Shown here piece after piece: positions 24,724 through 34,460 of a stretch of DNA of 64,000 nt. The position numbers and the translations under genes are program-made. Each line of letters starts with the position of its first letter. The stretch's first letter is position 1. Under the pieces are notes generated by a model, which saw only the letters and a list, made by a program, of their open reading frames with translations, was not told the origin of the DNA and did not search any database. Source of the stretch: Tabrizicola_A sp965284335 (GTDB taxonomy: Bacteria; Pseudomonadota; Alphaproteobacteria; Rhodobacterales; Rhodobacteraceae); NCBI RefSeq assembly GCF_965284335.1, contig NZ_OZ260076.1; one strand, written 5' to 3'.

Positions 24724-25095
24724 TTTGAAACCTTTTGGGTGGTAATCAGGGGAATTCACAATCGCTTTTCCCATTAATCCGACTTCAACTGTTTGTCATT
24801 GATAAAGGTGTTCTGGGTGCCTTGAAAGCCAAGTTGTCCAGAACTTTAGCGAGTGGTCAGCGTCCCCAGCGCTGGCATGGGTGGGGGTCTACCGTGCATG
24901 TGTCCTTTATTGGGTAGCCTTGGTCGTTGTGTGTCGTCCACGGTTGCGCGGTGGACCCGTCAACTTTGATGTTCCGTTCCAGCGCCCACAGCGTTGGCAC
25001 AGTTTCAGTGGTATCTTGACGGGCCATCGTGCGCCCCTCGCCCAGCCCTTTGGCTTTTGCTTGCACGGCACTTTGGCCTTGGGGTAAAGCAGCCC
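24724..25095. other. Intergenic region without recognised feature
   Basis: The gap between the HTH-like gene and tdk contains no convincing coding frame or RNA. Short frames here (for example 24857-25066 minus) lack ribosome-binding sites and family resemblance. It must hold the divergent promoters of both neighbours, but no clear -35/-10 pair was identified. Confidence 0.4.
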
Positions 25096-25674
25096 ATGGC
25101 CAAGCTTTATTTCAACTATTCCACCATGAATGCGGGCAAATCGACGCTTTTGCTCCAAGCCTCGCACAATTACCGCGAGGGGGGGATGGACACCTATCTC
25201 ATCACCGCCCAATTCGACAACCGCGCCGGAGAGGGGCGGATTGCCAGCCGCATCGGCATCGGCGAGACCGCCGATACCTTTGGCCCGGACGAAGACCTGT
25301 TTGAAAAGCTGCGCACCCGGTTTCAGCGCAGCCCCGTGGCCTGCGTCTTCATCGACGAGGCGCAGTTTTTGTCAAAAGAACAGGTCTGGCAATTGGCCCG
25401 GGCGGTGGATGATCTGGGCGTGCCGATCATGGCTTACGGCTTGCGGGTAGACTTTCAGGGCAATCTTTTCCCCGGATCGGCCGCGCTTTTGGCTTGGGCC
25501 GATGAGATGCGCGAGGTGCGCACGATCTGCCATTGCGGGAAAAAGGCCACGATGGTGGTGCGCAAAGGCCCCGATGGCCGCCCCTTGAAAGACGGCGAGC
25601 AGGTGGTGATCGGCGGCAATGAAACCTATCAAAGCCTGTGCCGCCGCCATTGGCGTCAGGCCGTCGGTGCCTGA
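25096..25674 (+). CDS. tdk: Thymidine kinase (TK1-like, type II)
   Basis: 192 residues from ATG 25096 (MAKLYFNYSTMNAGKS). It phosphorylates thymidine with ATP in nucleoside salvage. The P-loop is STMNAGKST, the Walker-B-like IDEAQFLS follows, GLRVDFQGNLFPGSAALLAWADE is the lasso/substrate region, and zinc ligands appear as TICHCGKKATMV and SLCRRHW. The longer frame from 24994 includes a non-homologous extension. The 3' end overlaps the convergent EamA transporter gene by 19 bases. Confidence 0.95.
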   Translation: MAKLYFNYSTMNAGKSTLLLQASHNYREGGMDTYLITAQFDNRAGEGRIASRIGIGETADTFGPDEDLFEKLRTRFQRSPVACVFIDEAQFLSKEQVWQLARAVDDLGVPIMAYGLRVDFQGNLFPGSAALLAWADEMREVRTICHCGKKATMVVRKGPDGRPLKDGEQVVIGGNETYQSLCRRHWRQAVGA

Positions 25675-26591
25675 GCCTCTTGCACCTTGGCGCGCAGCGC
25701 AATCATTGACCCCGCCGCCACGATCAGCACCATGCCCACCACGGCCAAAGGCTCCAACCCCTTGCCCCAGATCACCCATGTCCAAAAGGCCGAAGCGGGC
25801 AGAATGATATATTCCAGCACACTCGCCCGGCTGGCATCGGTGATCTGATAGGCCCGGATCATGAACCCCACGCCCACAAGGCTGCCCACCGCCTGCACCG
25901 CCGTCCAGAAATAAAACTCACCCGAGGCCCAGACCGGCCCGCGCTGCAAAAATCCGTCCGGCCCGGCAGGCACCTCCAAGGGCAGGAAGGTCAACACCAC
26001 CATGCCCAGCGCGCCGATGATCCCGAGCGCGCCGAAAAACCCAGCCAAGAGCGTTTGCGCGCTTTCCTCACCACACCATTCACGAGTGGCGATATTGCCC
26101 ATCGCATAAAGCGCACCCGCGATGATCGGCAAAAGCGCGGCCAAGGATGCCCCGCCCAAGGCTTCGGGGCCCAGCACCAAAATGACGCCGGCAAAACCCA
26201 AAGCCACCGCAATGATCCGCACCGGGCCAATCGCATGCCCATAGGCAAAGCGCGAAATGAGCAGCACCCAGATCGGCGCGGTAAACAGCCCCGCCGCCAC
26301 CAAAGCCACATCCAAAAAGGCCAAAGCGCCGAAATAAATCACCATGGCCGAACCGTGGATGGACGACCGCGCCACCACAGCCCCCCAATTGCGCGGCCGA
26401 ATGCGCCAGCCCAAAGCCACCGCGCCAAGGCCCAACAGCACCGCCGTCATGCAAGAGCGGGTGAAATGAAACTGCCAAAGCCCCGCCTCTTCAGCGATCA
26501 CGCGCACATAATTGTCGGTAAAACCAATGACAAAGGCATAGATCGAGATCAGCCCTGCGGCCATGAGGGTTTGGTCTTTGGTCGCAGCCAT
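25656..26591 (-). CDS. EamA/DMT-superfamily membrane transporter
   Basis: 311 residues from ATG 26591 (MAATKDQTLMAAG), with ten hydrophobic helices arranged as two EamA repeats. Examples are SAMVIYFGALAFLDVALVAAG in the first half and YQITDASRASVLEYIILPAS in the second, the latter typical of DMT exporters. Likely an inner-membrane exporter of amino acids, nucleosides or other metabolites; the substrate cannot be inferred. The longer frame from 26816 would overlap the divergent acyl-CoA ligase gene. It ends inside the 3' end of tdk. Confidence 0.85.
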   Translation of the reverse strand: MAATKDQTLMAAGLISIYAFVIGFTDNYVRVIAEEAGLWQFHFTRSCMTAVLLGLGAVALGWRIRPRNWGAVVARSSIHGSAMVIYFGALAFLDVALVAAGLFTAPIWVLLISRFAYGHAIGPVRIIAVALGFAGVILVLGPEALGGASLAALLPIIAGALYAMGNIATREWCGEESAQTLLAGFFGALGIIGALGMVVLTFLPLEVPAGPDGFLQRGPVWASGEFYFWTAVQAVGSLVGVGFMIRAYQITDASRASVLEYIILPASAFWTWVIWGKGLEPLAVVGMVLIVAAGSMIALRAKVQEAQAPTA

Positions 26592-26685
26592 CTTGTGATC
26601 CTTCGCATTTCGCCTTCCTTTCTGCGACGATCCTGCCCAAACTGCCCGCCGAAAAGCGACACTTCGCGCGCAGATGGGGGATGCA

Positions 26686-28305
26686 ATGGGTTGGTTGGCA
26701 GATGAAACCGGTCTGGACAAGACGGCGGCGAATTTTGTCGCGCTCACGCCTCTGTCGCATCTGCGCCGCGCGGCAGATGTCTTTGCAAGCCGCACCGCTG
26801 TGGTGTGGAAATCCACCCGGCTGAGCTATGCCGATTATGCCGTCCGCGTCAGCCAATTGGCCAGCGCGCTGGCCTTGCGCGGCATTCAGCCCGGCGATGT
26901 GGTGGCCACGCTTTTGCCCAATATCCCCGCCCAAGCCGAGGCGCATTTCGGCGTGCCCGCCTGTGGGGCGGTGCTGAACACCATCAACACAAGGCTGGAT
27001 GCCGATACGGTGGCCTATATCTTCGGTCATGCCGGCGCAAAGATCGTGCTGTGCGACACCGCCTTTTTGCCGCTGGCGCAAGAGGCGATCCGCCGGATGG
27101 AGGGGCCCGCGCCCGAGATCATCGAAGTGGTCGATCACGGCTTTACCGCCTCAGGCGCCTATCTGACCTATGAGGAATTTCTGGCCAAGGGCGACCCCGG
27201 CTTTGCTTGGCTGATGCCGCAGGATGAATGGGAATCCATCGCCATCAACTACACCTCTGGCACCACCGGGCGGCCCAAGGGCGTGGTCTATCACCACCGC
27301 GGCGCTTATCTTGCCACCACCGCCAATGCGCTGGGTTGGCGGATGCAGCTTTTCCCGGTCTATCTCACCATCGTGCCGCTTTTCCATTGCAACGGCTGGT
27401 GCCACACTTGGATGGTGCCGATGATGGGCGGCACGCTGGTCTGTTGTCGCGACATCACCGCAAAGGCGATCTATGACGCCATTGCCGATGAGGGCGTCAC
27501 CCATTTCGGCGGCGCGCCCATCGTTTTGAACACGATCATCAACTGCAAAGCAGAAGAGCGCCGCAGCTTCTCGCATCTGGTCGAGGTCTTTACCGCAGGC
27601 GCGCCCCCGCCTGCCGCCACCTTGGCCGCCTTTGAGCCCTTGGGCTTTAATGTCACCCAAGTCTACGGCCTGACCGAAACCTATGGCCCGGCGACCGAAT
27701 GCCTGTGGCAGCCCGATTGGGACGGCACCACGGGTGAGGCGCGCGCCGCGCTCAAGGCGCGCACCGGCGTGGCCATGGCTATGCTGGAAGGCGCCGAGGT
27801 GCATGACAGCCACGGCGCGCCGGTGCCGCGCGACGCGGCGCATCTGGGCGAGATTGCGATGCGCGGCAATATGGTGATGAAGGGCTATTACAAAAACCCC
27901 ACCGCCACCGCCGAGGCCTTCAAGGGCGGCTGGTTCCGCTCGGGCGACATCGCGTTTCAGCACCCCGACGGCTATTTGAAAATCACCGACCGGGCGAAAG
28001 ACATCATCATTTCGGGCGGCGAGAATGTCAGCTCGGTCGAGGTGGAGGGCGCGCTGATGCACCACCCCGCCGTGAGCCTATGTGCCGTGGTGGCCAAGCC
28101 CGATGACAAATGGGGCGAGGTGCCTTGCGCCTTTGTCGAGTTGAAACCCGGCGCCAGTGCCACCGAGGCCGAGCTGATCGAGCATTGCCGTGGCCGTCTG
28201 GCCGGGTTTGCTCGCCCCAAATATGTGGTCTTTACCGAATTGCCCAAAACCAGCACCGGAAAGATCCAGAAATTCGAACTGCGCGCAGTCGCCAAACTGC
28301 TGTAA
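26686..28305 (+). CDS. Acyl-CoA synthetase (AMP-dependent ligase)
   Basis: 539 residues. ATG 26686 with GGGGG five bases before it is preferred to ATG 26674. It activates a carboxylic acid to acyl-CoA through an acyl-adenylate. Motifs are the P-loop YTSGTTGRPKGVVYHH, the A5 motif YGLTETYGPATE, A7/A8 FRSGDIAFQHPDGYLKITDRAKD, and the catalytic lysine in PKTSTGKIQKFELR. The sequence resembles medium-chain or methylmercaptopropionate-type (DmdB-like) ligases, but chain length and substrate are not fixed by these motifs. The gene is divergent from EamA and ends 3 bases before the convergent MarR-type gene. Confidence 0.9.
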   Translation: MGWLADETGLDKTAANFVALTPLSHLRRAADVFASRTAVVWKSTRLSYADYAVRVSQLASALALRGIQPGDVVATLLPNIPAQAEAHFGVPACGAVLNTINTRLDADTVAYIFGHAGAKIVLCDTAFLPLAQEAIRRMEGPAPEIIEVVDHGFTASGAYLTYEEFLAKGDPGFAWLMPQDEWESIAINYTSGTTGRPKGVVYHHRGAYLATTANALGWRMQLFPVYLTIVPLFHCNGWCHTWMVPMMGGTLVCCRDITAKAIYDAIADEGVTHFGGAPIVLNTIINCKAEERRSFSHLVEVFTAGAPPPAATLAAFEPLGFNVTQVYGLTETYGPATECLWQPDWDGTTGEARAALKARTGVAMAMLEGAEVHDSHGAPVPRDAAHLGEIAMRGNMVMKGYYKNPTATAEAFKGGWFRSGDIAFQHPDGYLKITDRAKDIIISGGENVSSVEVEGALMHHPAVSLCAVVAKPDDKWGEVPCAFVELKPGASATEAELIEHCRGRLAGFARPKYVVFTELPKTSTGKIQKFELRAVAKLL

Positions 28306-28308
28306 CGG

Positions 28309-28806
28309 TCAATAGATATAGCGGATCTGTTCGGTCCAATAGCGTTCGATCCGTTTCAGCGCGGTGTTCATCTGGTCCATGCCGCTGGCATCGACCAGAC
28401 CACGCTTGACCAGACCTTCGGCATGGCGGGCAAAAAGATCGGCCAGCTGCGCGCGCACCCGACGGCCCTTTTCGGTCAGCCGCACCCGCACCGACCGGCG
28501 GTCAATTTCTGACCGCTGGTGATGCATATAGCCCAAATCCACCAGCTTTTTCAGGTTATAGGACACGTTCGACCCCTGATAATAGCCGCGCGATTTCAAT
28601 TCGCCCGCCGTCACCTCATTTTCACCGATGTTGAACAGCAACAGCGCCTGAACCGAGTTGATTTCCAAAATCGAAAGCCGCTCAAACTCATCCTTGATGA
28701 CGTCCAACAGCAACCGATGCAGCCGTTCCACCAGCGCCAGATTGTCCAGATAACCCACCATCATGGCCTTTTCAGTGCCATCCAGCACCGGGGAATGAAT
28801 CGACAT
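28309..28806 (-). CDS. ldtR: MarR-family regulator, LdtR-like
   Basis: 165 residues. ATG 28806 has a strong GGAGG site five bases upstream, so the in-frame ATG at 28824 and the longer frame are not used. The winged-helix core (INSVQALLLFNIGENEVTAGELKSRGYYQGSNVSYNLKKLVDLGYMHHQRSEIDRRSVRVRLTEKGR region) matches the LdtR group of alphaproteobacterial MarR regulators, known in Liberibacter and Sinorhizobium to control an L,D-transpeptidase and osmotic tolerance. An L,D-transpeptidase lipoprotein gene lies 30 kb away in this window and is a possible target. A TAAAC-N8-GTTTA repeat is present upstream (28866-28883). Confidence 0.78.
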   Translation of the reverse strand: MSIHSPVLDGTEKAMMVGYLDNLALVERLHRLLLDVIKDEFERLSILEINSVQALLLFNIGENEVTAGELKSRGYYQGSNVSYNLKKLVDLGYMHHQRSEIDRRSVRVRLTEKGRRVRAQLADLFARHAEGLVKRGLVDASGMDQMNTALKRIERYWTEQIRYIY

Positions 28807-28927
28807 CTCTACCTCCAGATCCATAGGAATTTGGGGCAGACTGCGGACAAAACGCAAACATAACGTAAACTAAAGCAGGTTTATCCGCGAAATTTACAGA
28901 TTTTTCCTGGCCCAGCCATGTGGGTGA

Positions 28928-29197
28928 TCAACGGCCCAAACGGCTGCGCGCAAAGGCCCCAATCTGGGCAATCAGGTCAGAAAACTCTGCCGGGGCCGGG
29001 GTTTGGCCCAAAACCCACGGCAGAAGATCCTGATCGTTTTCGTTCAACAACCGATCATAAAGCGCCAGCGTCGGCGCATCCATGCTGGCCAGATGCGCAT
29101 CGGCATAGGGGCCCAGCACCAGATCCATCTCCTTGGTGCCGCGCCGCCATGAGCGCATGGCCATGCGTTTCAGCTGTGCTTCGGCGGTTTCGGTCAT
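28928..29197 (-). CDS. sdhE: FAD assembly factor SdhE
   Basis: 89 residues, the usual size of SdhE/Sdh5/YgfY. The diagnostic RGxxE motif is present in RRGTKEMDLVLGPYAD, followed by LLNENDQDLLPWVLGQ. It promotes covalent flavinylation of succinate dehydrogenase SdhA in the cytoplasm. The ATG overlaps the TGA of the upstream XRE-type gene (ATGA). No sdh genes are in the window. Confidence 0.93.
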   Translation of the reverse strand: MTETAEAQLKRMAMRSWRRGTKEMDLVLGPYADAHLASMDAPTLALYDRLLNENDQDLLPWVLGQTPAPAEFSDLIAQIGAFARSRLGR

Positions 29198-29601
29198 TCT
29201 GCTCTCTCGCGCAAATGGGTTTCCAGCCGAAACTGGGCCACGGCCATCTCATGGCTAAGATCCTGCAACTGTTGGTGCAAACGCGCCAGATCGGCAAGGG
29301 CTGTGCGCGCGTCAAATGGAACGTCCGCCGGTTTTTCCACCACGGGCGAGTCGATCCCATCGCCTTCCCCCGTCATCAACCACATCAAGGACACGTTCAG
29401 CATGCCCGCGATCATCTGCATCCGGTTGCCGCGCGGCTCTTGCCTGTCAGCCTCCCAGGCGGCCACCGTGGTGTCGCGCACACCCAAACGCTGCGCCAAT
29501 TGGCGTTGGGTCAACCCGGCCGCATTGCGGGCCGCCTCCAGCCGATCGCCCAAAGTTGCCACGTCATCGCTGAACCATTTTTCGGTGGGAAAATTTGCCA
29601 T
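29194..29601 (-). CDS. XRE-family HTH regulator
   Basis: 135 residues from ATG 29601 (MANFPTEKW). A helix-turn-helix of the Cro/C1 type spans about residues 16-70 (LGDRLEAARNAAGLTQRQLAQRLGVRDTTVAAWEADRQEP), and the C-terminal part is a helical segment rich in His, Gln and Leu that may mediate dimerisation. It overlaps sdhE by four bases, so the two are translated together. Its link to flavinylation or respiration is unknown. It is divergent from the aminotransferase gene with a 107-base gap. Confidence 0.85.
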   Translation of the reverse strand: MANFPTEKWFSDDVATLGDRLEAARNAAGLTQRQLAQRLGVRDTTVAAWEADRQEPRGNRMQMIAGMLNVSLMWLMTGEGDGIDSPVVEKPADVPFDARTALADLARLHQQLQDLSHEMAVAQFRLETHLRERAE

Positions 29602-29708
29602 CTCGCCTCTCTCCTGATGATGTCGCTTGATTGCACCTTGATTGCGCAGGGAGGCCAACCTATGGCATGGGGCGTCAAATTGCAAATCAGCCAAGCCGGA
29701 GCCCGCCC

Positions 29709-30911
29709 ATGGCCTTCCTGTCCGATACCCTCGCCCGTGTAAAACCCTCGCCCACCATTGCCGTGACCACCAAGGCAGCCGAGTTGAAAGCGGCAGGCCG
29801 CGACATCATTGGTCTGGGCGCAGGCGAGCCGGATTTTGACACGCCAGAAAACATCCGCGAGGCGGCCAAGCGCGCGATTGATCAGGGCAAAACGCGTTAT
29901 ACCCCGGTCGATGGCATCCCCGAGCTGAAAAAGGCGATCTGCGCCAAGTTCGAACGCGAAAACGGCCTGAAATACGCGCCGAACCAGATCACCGTGGGCA
30001 CCGGCGGCAAGCAGATTCTTTATAATGCCCTGATGGCCACCTGTAACCCCGGCGATGAGGTGATCATTCCGGCACCCTATTGGGTGTCTTACCCCGATAT
30101 GGTGCTCTTGGCCGGTGGCACGCCCGTGGCGGTGGAGTGCGGCATTGAAAATGACTTCAAACTGACCCCGGCCCAGCTTGAGGCCGCGATCACGCCGAAA
30201 ACAAAATGGTTCATCTTCAACTCGCCCTCGAACCCCACGGGTGCAGGCTATAACCGGGCCGAGTTGAAGGCGCTGACCGATGTCCTGATGCGCCATCCGC
30301 ATGTCTGGATCATGTCGGATGACATGTATGAGCATCTGGTGTTCGACGATTTCGAATTTGTCACCCCCGCACAGGTGGAACCGGGGCTTTATGACCGCAC
30401 GCTTACCTGCAATGGCGTGTCGAAGTCCTACGCCATGACCGGCTGGCGCATCGGCTATGCCGGGGGCCCGGCGCATCTGATCAAGGCGATGGGCACGATC
30501 CAGTCGCAATCCACCTCGAACCCCTCCTCGGTGTCGCAATATGCCGCCCTTGAGGCGCTGACCGGCCCGCAAGACTTCCTTGCCCCGAACCGCAAGCTCT
30601 TCCAGCGCCGCCGCGATCTGGTGGTGTCGATGCTGAACGCGGCCAAAGGCGTGAAATGCCCCAAGCCCGAGGGCGCCTTCTATGTCTATCCCGACACCTC
30701 GGGCTGTATCGGCAAGACCAGCGCCGGCGGCACCAAGATCACCGATGACGAGGCCTTTGCCAGCGCACTTTTGGAGGAAACCGGCGTTGCGGTGGTCTTT
30801 GGCGCGGCCTTTGGTCTTTCGCCGAACTTCCGCGTCAGCTACGCTACGGCTGACAGCGTATTGGAAGATGCGTGCAAGCGCATCCAAACCTTTTGTGCGG
30901 GATTGAAATAA
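29709..30911 (+). CDS. aspC: Aspartate aminotransferase, class I/II PLP enzyme
   Basis: 400 residues from ATG 29709 (MAFLSDTLARVKPSPT), the usual length of alphaproteobacterial AAT (group Ib). It interconverts aspartate/2-oxoglutarate and oxaloacetate/glutamate. Visible motifs are LGAGEPDFDTPENI, FNSPSNPTGAGY, the PLP lysine in NGVSKSYAMTGWRIGYAGG and FRVSYATAD near the C-terminus. The frame from 29631 is longer but overlaps the divergent promoter region. A small conserved gene follows after 8 bases. Confidence 0.93.
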   Translation: MAFLSDTLARVKPSPTIAVTTKAAELKAAGRDIIGLGAGEPDFDTPENIREAAKRAIDQGKTRYTPVDGIPELKKAICAKFERENGLKYAPNQITVGTGGKQILYNALMATCNPGDEVIIPAPYWVSYPDMVLLAGGTPVAVECGIENDFKLTPAQLEAAITPKTKWFIFNSPSNPTGAGYNRAELKALTDVLMRHPHVWIMSDDMYEHLVFDDFEFVTPAQVEPGLYDRTLTCNGVSKSYAMTGWRIGYAGGPAHLIKAMGTIQSQSTSNPSSVSQYAALEALTGPQDFLAPNRKLFQRRRDLVVSMLNAAKGVKCPKPEGAFYVYPDTSGCIGKTSAGGTKITDDEAFASALLEETGVAVVFGAAFGLSPNFRVSYATADSVLEDACKRIQTFCAGLK

Positions 30912-30919
30912 GGGGTGCC

Positions 30920-31333
30920 ATGTCGGGCGATTTGCCAGACTATTACTTTCGAGTGCGCGAGAACGGCGCGGTGGTGTTTCGGATCGATACCGAAAACCGC
31001 CAGCGCCGCATCGACATGGAAGAGATTGCCACCGTCAACATCAACAACGGCAAGATCAAACCCCATGGCGACCGCACCCTCAGCCCGGACGAAGTGGCGC
31101 TGATCGAGGGCTGGATTGCCGAACGTCAGGATGTTCTGGCCGCGCGCGATGTCGATGACATCCTGCGCGCCATCGACCACATGAACCTCACGACACAATG
31201 GGCGCAGTCGAAGGCGACCGAGGCACAGTTGGAACAGGTCACAGACAGCCTGCTTATGGCGATGCACGACCTGCGCAGCGTCTTGATCCGCAAAAAGGCT
31301 GAACGCCTGATGAAGGACGAGGCGGCGGAGTAA
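30920..31333 (+). CDS. Conserved hypothetical protein
   Basis: 137 residues from ATG 30920 (MSGDLPDYYFRVRENGA). It appears soluble, with a beta-rich N-terminal part (YFRVRENGAVVFRIDTENRQRRIDMEEIATVNINNGKI) and a helical C-terminal half. No known domain was recognised. It follows aspC after 8 bases and is probably co-transcribed. It ends 4 bases before the convergent MATE gene. Confidence 0.7.
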   Translation: MSGDLPDYYFRVRENGAVVFRIDTENRQRRIDMEEIATVNINNGKIKPHGDRTLSPDEVALIEGWIAERQDVLAARDVDDILRAIDHMNLTTQWAQSKATEAQLEQVTDSLLMAMHDLRSVLIRKKAERLMKDEAAE

Positions 31334-31337
31334 CCCG

Positions 31338-32690
31338 TTAGCCCTTCGGCAACCGCAGCCAAAACCTCAGCATCAGGCTGACCGCCGCCATCGCCAAGCC
31401 GACAACCAGCCCCAGCCACAGCCCCACCGGGCCATAGCCCAAGGGAAAGGCCAGCGCATAGCTCGCTGGAATGCCCACCAGCCAATAGCTGACCGAGGCC
31501 AGCACCATCGGCACCTTGGTGTCTTGCACCCCCGCCAAAAGGCCCAAGGCCATCGCCTGCATCCCATCGGCCAATTGAAACAGCGCCGCGCAGGCCAAAA
31601 GGCTGGTTCCCGTGACGATGATCAAAGCGCTGGCCGGATCCTCCAGATTGAGAAAGACCGAAATCAGCGCCTCGGGCATGGTCAAGAACACCAAGACAGT
31701 GATCAGCGCCATGGAAAACGACAGCGCAATTCCCGTCAGCGCACCTTGACGCAGGCCCGTCCAATCGCGCGCACCATAGGCCTGCCCGCCCCGCACCGTC
31801 ACCGCATTGGACAACCCGACATGCACCATAAAGGCCAGCGCCGTGATCTCCAGCGCAATGCCATGGGCCGCAAGTTCCGTGGTGCCGATCCAACCCATCA
31901 TCAGCGCCGAGGCTTGAAAAAGCCCGCTTTCTGCCAAGCCCGTCAGCCCCATCGGCCAACCCAAACGGAACACCGCGCGAAAGCCCGGCCAATCGGGGCG
32001 CCAAAAGCGCTGAAACAGGCTGTATTGCGCCAGCGCGGGCAAAAGGGCGGCGTAAAGCACGATCATCAACAGCGACACGATCTGCACGATAACCGTGGCA
32101 ATGGCAGAACCCGCCACCCCCAGTTCCGGCACGCCCCAATTGCCAAAGATCAAAGCCCAGTTCAGCACCACATTCAACGGCACCGCCGCCACCGTGACCC
32201 AAAGCACGACCTGCGTGCGCTCCAGCGCCGAAAGATAGCTTTTCAACACCATGACCAACAGCGCCGGGGCCATGCCCAGCCCCGCGATCCGCAAATAGGT
32301 TTGGGCAAGCGCTGACACATCCGGCTCTTGCCCCAAGGCCAAAAGAATCGGCCCCGACCACCAAAAAACCGGATAGGTCAGAATCGAAAACAGGATCGAC
32401 AGCCACAGCCCCATGCGGGCAACCCGGCGCACCTGCCGCACATCGCCTTGGGCATTGGCCGAGGCGACCATCGGCATCACCGCCTTGGCAAAGCCCGAGC
32501 CCAGAATGAACATGGTGAAAAAACTCGACGCGCCCAAAACCCCGGCGGCCAAGGGCACCACCCCATACCAGCCCAACATCAGCGTATCGGTCAGATGCAG
32601 GATGAATTGCGCCACATGGCTGCCGATCAAGGGCAGCCCCAAGACGAGGGTGGCGCGGGCGTGAAAGAGATAAGCGGATTTTGCGTGCAT
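31338..32690 (-). CDS. MATE-family multidrug efflux transporter
   Basis: 450 residues with twelve hydrophobic helices in two MatE repeats, fitting the NorM-type Na+/H+-coupled exporters. The beginning LVLGLPLIGSHVAQFILHLTDTLMLGWYG and the FFTMFILGSGFAKAVMPMVA segment are characteristic of the first MatE domain. It sits in the inner membrane and exports cationic or hydrophobic compounds; specificity is not predictable. ATG 32690 is the only sensible start. No adjacent regulator is seen. Confidence 0.9.
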   Translation of the reverse strand: MHAKSAYLFHARATLVLGLPLIGSHVAQFILHLTDTLMLGWYGVVPLAAGVLGASSFFTMFILGSGFAKAVMPMVASANAQGDVRQVRRVARMGLWLSILFSILTYPVFWWSGPILLALGQEPDVSALAQTYLRIAGLGMAPALLVMVLKSYLSALERTQVVLWVTVAAVPLNVVLNWALIFGNWGVPELGVAGSAIATVIVQIVSLLMIVLYAALLPALAQYSLFQRFWRPDWPGFRAVFRLGWPMGLTGLAESGLFQASALMMGWIGTTELAAHGIALEITALAFMVHVGLSNAVTVRGGQAYGARDWTGLRQGALTGIALSFSMALITVLVFLTMPEALISVFLNLEDPASALIIVTGTSLLACAALFQLADGMQAMALGLLAGVQDTKVPMVLASVSYWLVGIPASYALAFPLGYGPVGLWLGLVVGLAMAAVSLMLRFWLRLPKG

Positions 32691-33702
32691 CTGCCTGATC
32701 TATAGGCAGATCAGCGCAGCGGCAAGCGATGCCACCGCGCCCTGCTCATCGTCGCCCTGCAGGCGCTCTTCGCAAGGGGTTACAGGCTTGCCCCCAGAAG
32801 CGACAGCGCCACCACAGCCACCGCCAGCCCGGCCAAAAGCTCGAACCACGGCAGGGCGCGGGCGATGGATTGGCCTGGCAGGCTGGCCAATGCGCCCTCA
32901 CGCGCCCAGACGGCCATGATGGCCACCGCAATGGTGACGCTGGCGGTGCCAAGGCCCATGGCAAAGGCCCCGGCGATGCCCGCGGCGGCAATGCCCAACT
33001 GCCATGTCAGGATCAACAGGAACAAGGCCCCCGAACAGGGGCGCATGGCGATGCCAGCCACCAAAGCCAGCGTGTCACGCCACCCCGTCAGATGGTGCAG
33101 CTGCTCCAGCGTCGGGCCATGGGCATGGCCACAGGTCTGGCACGGCACCTCTACATGGTGCGCATCTGCATGGTGAGCCTGCGCGTGGTGGTCGTGGTGG
33201 TGGTGCGAATGGCCGTGGGCGTGATCTTCTGCGACGCCATGCGCGTGAGCATTTTGAACGCCGCGCCCATGCCCCGCCGCCCGCGCCTGCCCCCGCAGCC
33301 CCAAAACCCCACGCCACATCAGCCACAGCCCCACACCGGCCACCATCAGCGTGCCCAGCGGGGCAAGCACTTCATCAGCCACCCCCTCGGCCTGATCGCG
33401 GCCAAAGCCCAAGACCGCAACCACCGCGTAAACCAGCGCCACCGCCACCGCCGCCTGCGCCAAGGACGAGATCAGCGCAAGCCCCGCCAGCCGCCCCAAG
33501 GGCACCCGCCGCGCCACGCCATACCCCCCGATCAACAGCTTGCCATGCCCCGGCCCCGCCGCATGCAAGAACCCATAGGCAAAGCAGACCAGCATCAGCC
33601 CTGAAACCGCACCCGGCGCACCGCCCTTGATGGCGCGCACCGCCCCCGCCAAAGCGCCCTGAACCTGCCTTTGCTGCTCCAGCAACTAGGGCCTGTGGAC
33701 AA

Positions 33703-34089
33703 TCAACGTGACGCGATGAGGGTAGCGGCAAGGTTCCAGTTGGCGGCATAGCTGCAGTCTGTCTTGTCGTAACGCGTCGCGATGCCCCTGAATTCCTTGA
33801 TTTTCGCAAAGTAGTTCTCGATCAGGTGCCGCCATCTGTAGGCGTTGGCATCATAGTCGCGCTGCTGCTTGCGGTTGGCTTTTGGCGGAATGACTGCAGT
33901 TGCGCCCCGCACATCGAGTTCTTCAAGCAACCAATTCGCATCGAACGCCTTGTCTGCCAGTAGCGCTCCGAAGGACACGCCTCGGATCAAGGGTGCTACA
34001 CCCTTCATGTCATGGGCCTGACCCGGCAGCAGCATGAAGCGCATGAGATTGCCAAGCGCATCGACGAGGGCCACGATCTTGGTCGTCAA
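33703..34089 (-). CDS. IS5-family transposase, C-terminal frame
   Basis: 128 residues with the DDE_Tnp_1 C-terminal half: TTKIVALVDALGNLMRFMLLPGQAHD (first catalytic Asp region), LLADKAFDANWL (second Asp) and RWRHLIENYFAKIKEFRGIATRYDKT (Glu within the YREK-like motif). It overlaps the N-terminal frame by four bases, so a programmed frameshift is expected to make the full transposase. Confidence 0.88.
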   Translation of the reverse strand: MTTKIVALVDALGNLMRFMLLPGQAHDMKGVAPLIRGVSFGALLADKAFDANWLLEELDVRGATAVIPPKANRKQQRDYDANAYRWRHLIENYFAKIKEFRGIATRYDKTDCSYAANWNLAATLIASR

Positions 34090-34460
34090 ACCGCCGCGAG
34101 AGCGGCCGATGGCCTGAGCCTGAGTCCCCCTTTTGCGCCGCTCGCCTTCTGGTGAACCTGAACGATGGTACCGTCGATGAGGGCATATTCAAGGTCGGGG
34201 TCACCACTCATCGCATTGAAAAGACGCTCGAAAACACCCGATTTGGCCCATCTGCGGAAGCGTCGAAATTGGCTGTTCCACTTACCGAAACCAGACGGCA
34301 GATCACGCCAAGGCGACCCCGTCCGGACACGCCAGAAGACCGCTTCCAGAAACAGACGGTTGTCCTTCGCCGTGACCCCCGCATTACTGGCCTTGCCTGG
34401 CAGATGCTCTTCAAGCCGCTTCCAAAAGGCATCTGTCACCACGAACCGCTGATCGTTCAT
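34086..34460 (-). CDS. IS5-family transposase, N-terminal frame
   Basis: 124 residues carrying the DUF4096-type N-terminal domain of IS5 transposases (FWKRLEEHLPGK, NRLFLEAVFWRVRTGSPWRDLP, KWNSQFRRFRRWAKSGVF) and the catalytic region ALIDGTIVQVHQKASGAKGG. The last residues after AKGG probably diverge because the ribosome is expected to shift frame there into the downstream ORF. Confidence 0.86.
   Translation of the reverse strand: MNDQRFVVTDAFWKRLEEHLPGKASNAGVTAKDNRLFLEAVFWRVRTGSPWRDLPSGFGKWNSQFRRFRRWAKSGVFERLFNAMSGDPDLEYALIDGTIVQVHQKASGAKGGLRLRPSAALAAV

Noticed and set aside
24857..25066. 69-residue minus-strand frame before tdk
   Set aside because: No support from ribosome-binding site or family.
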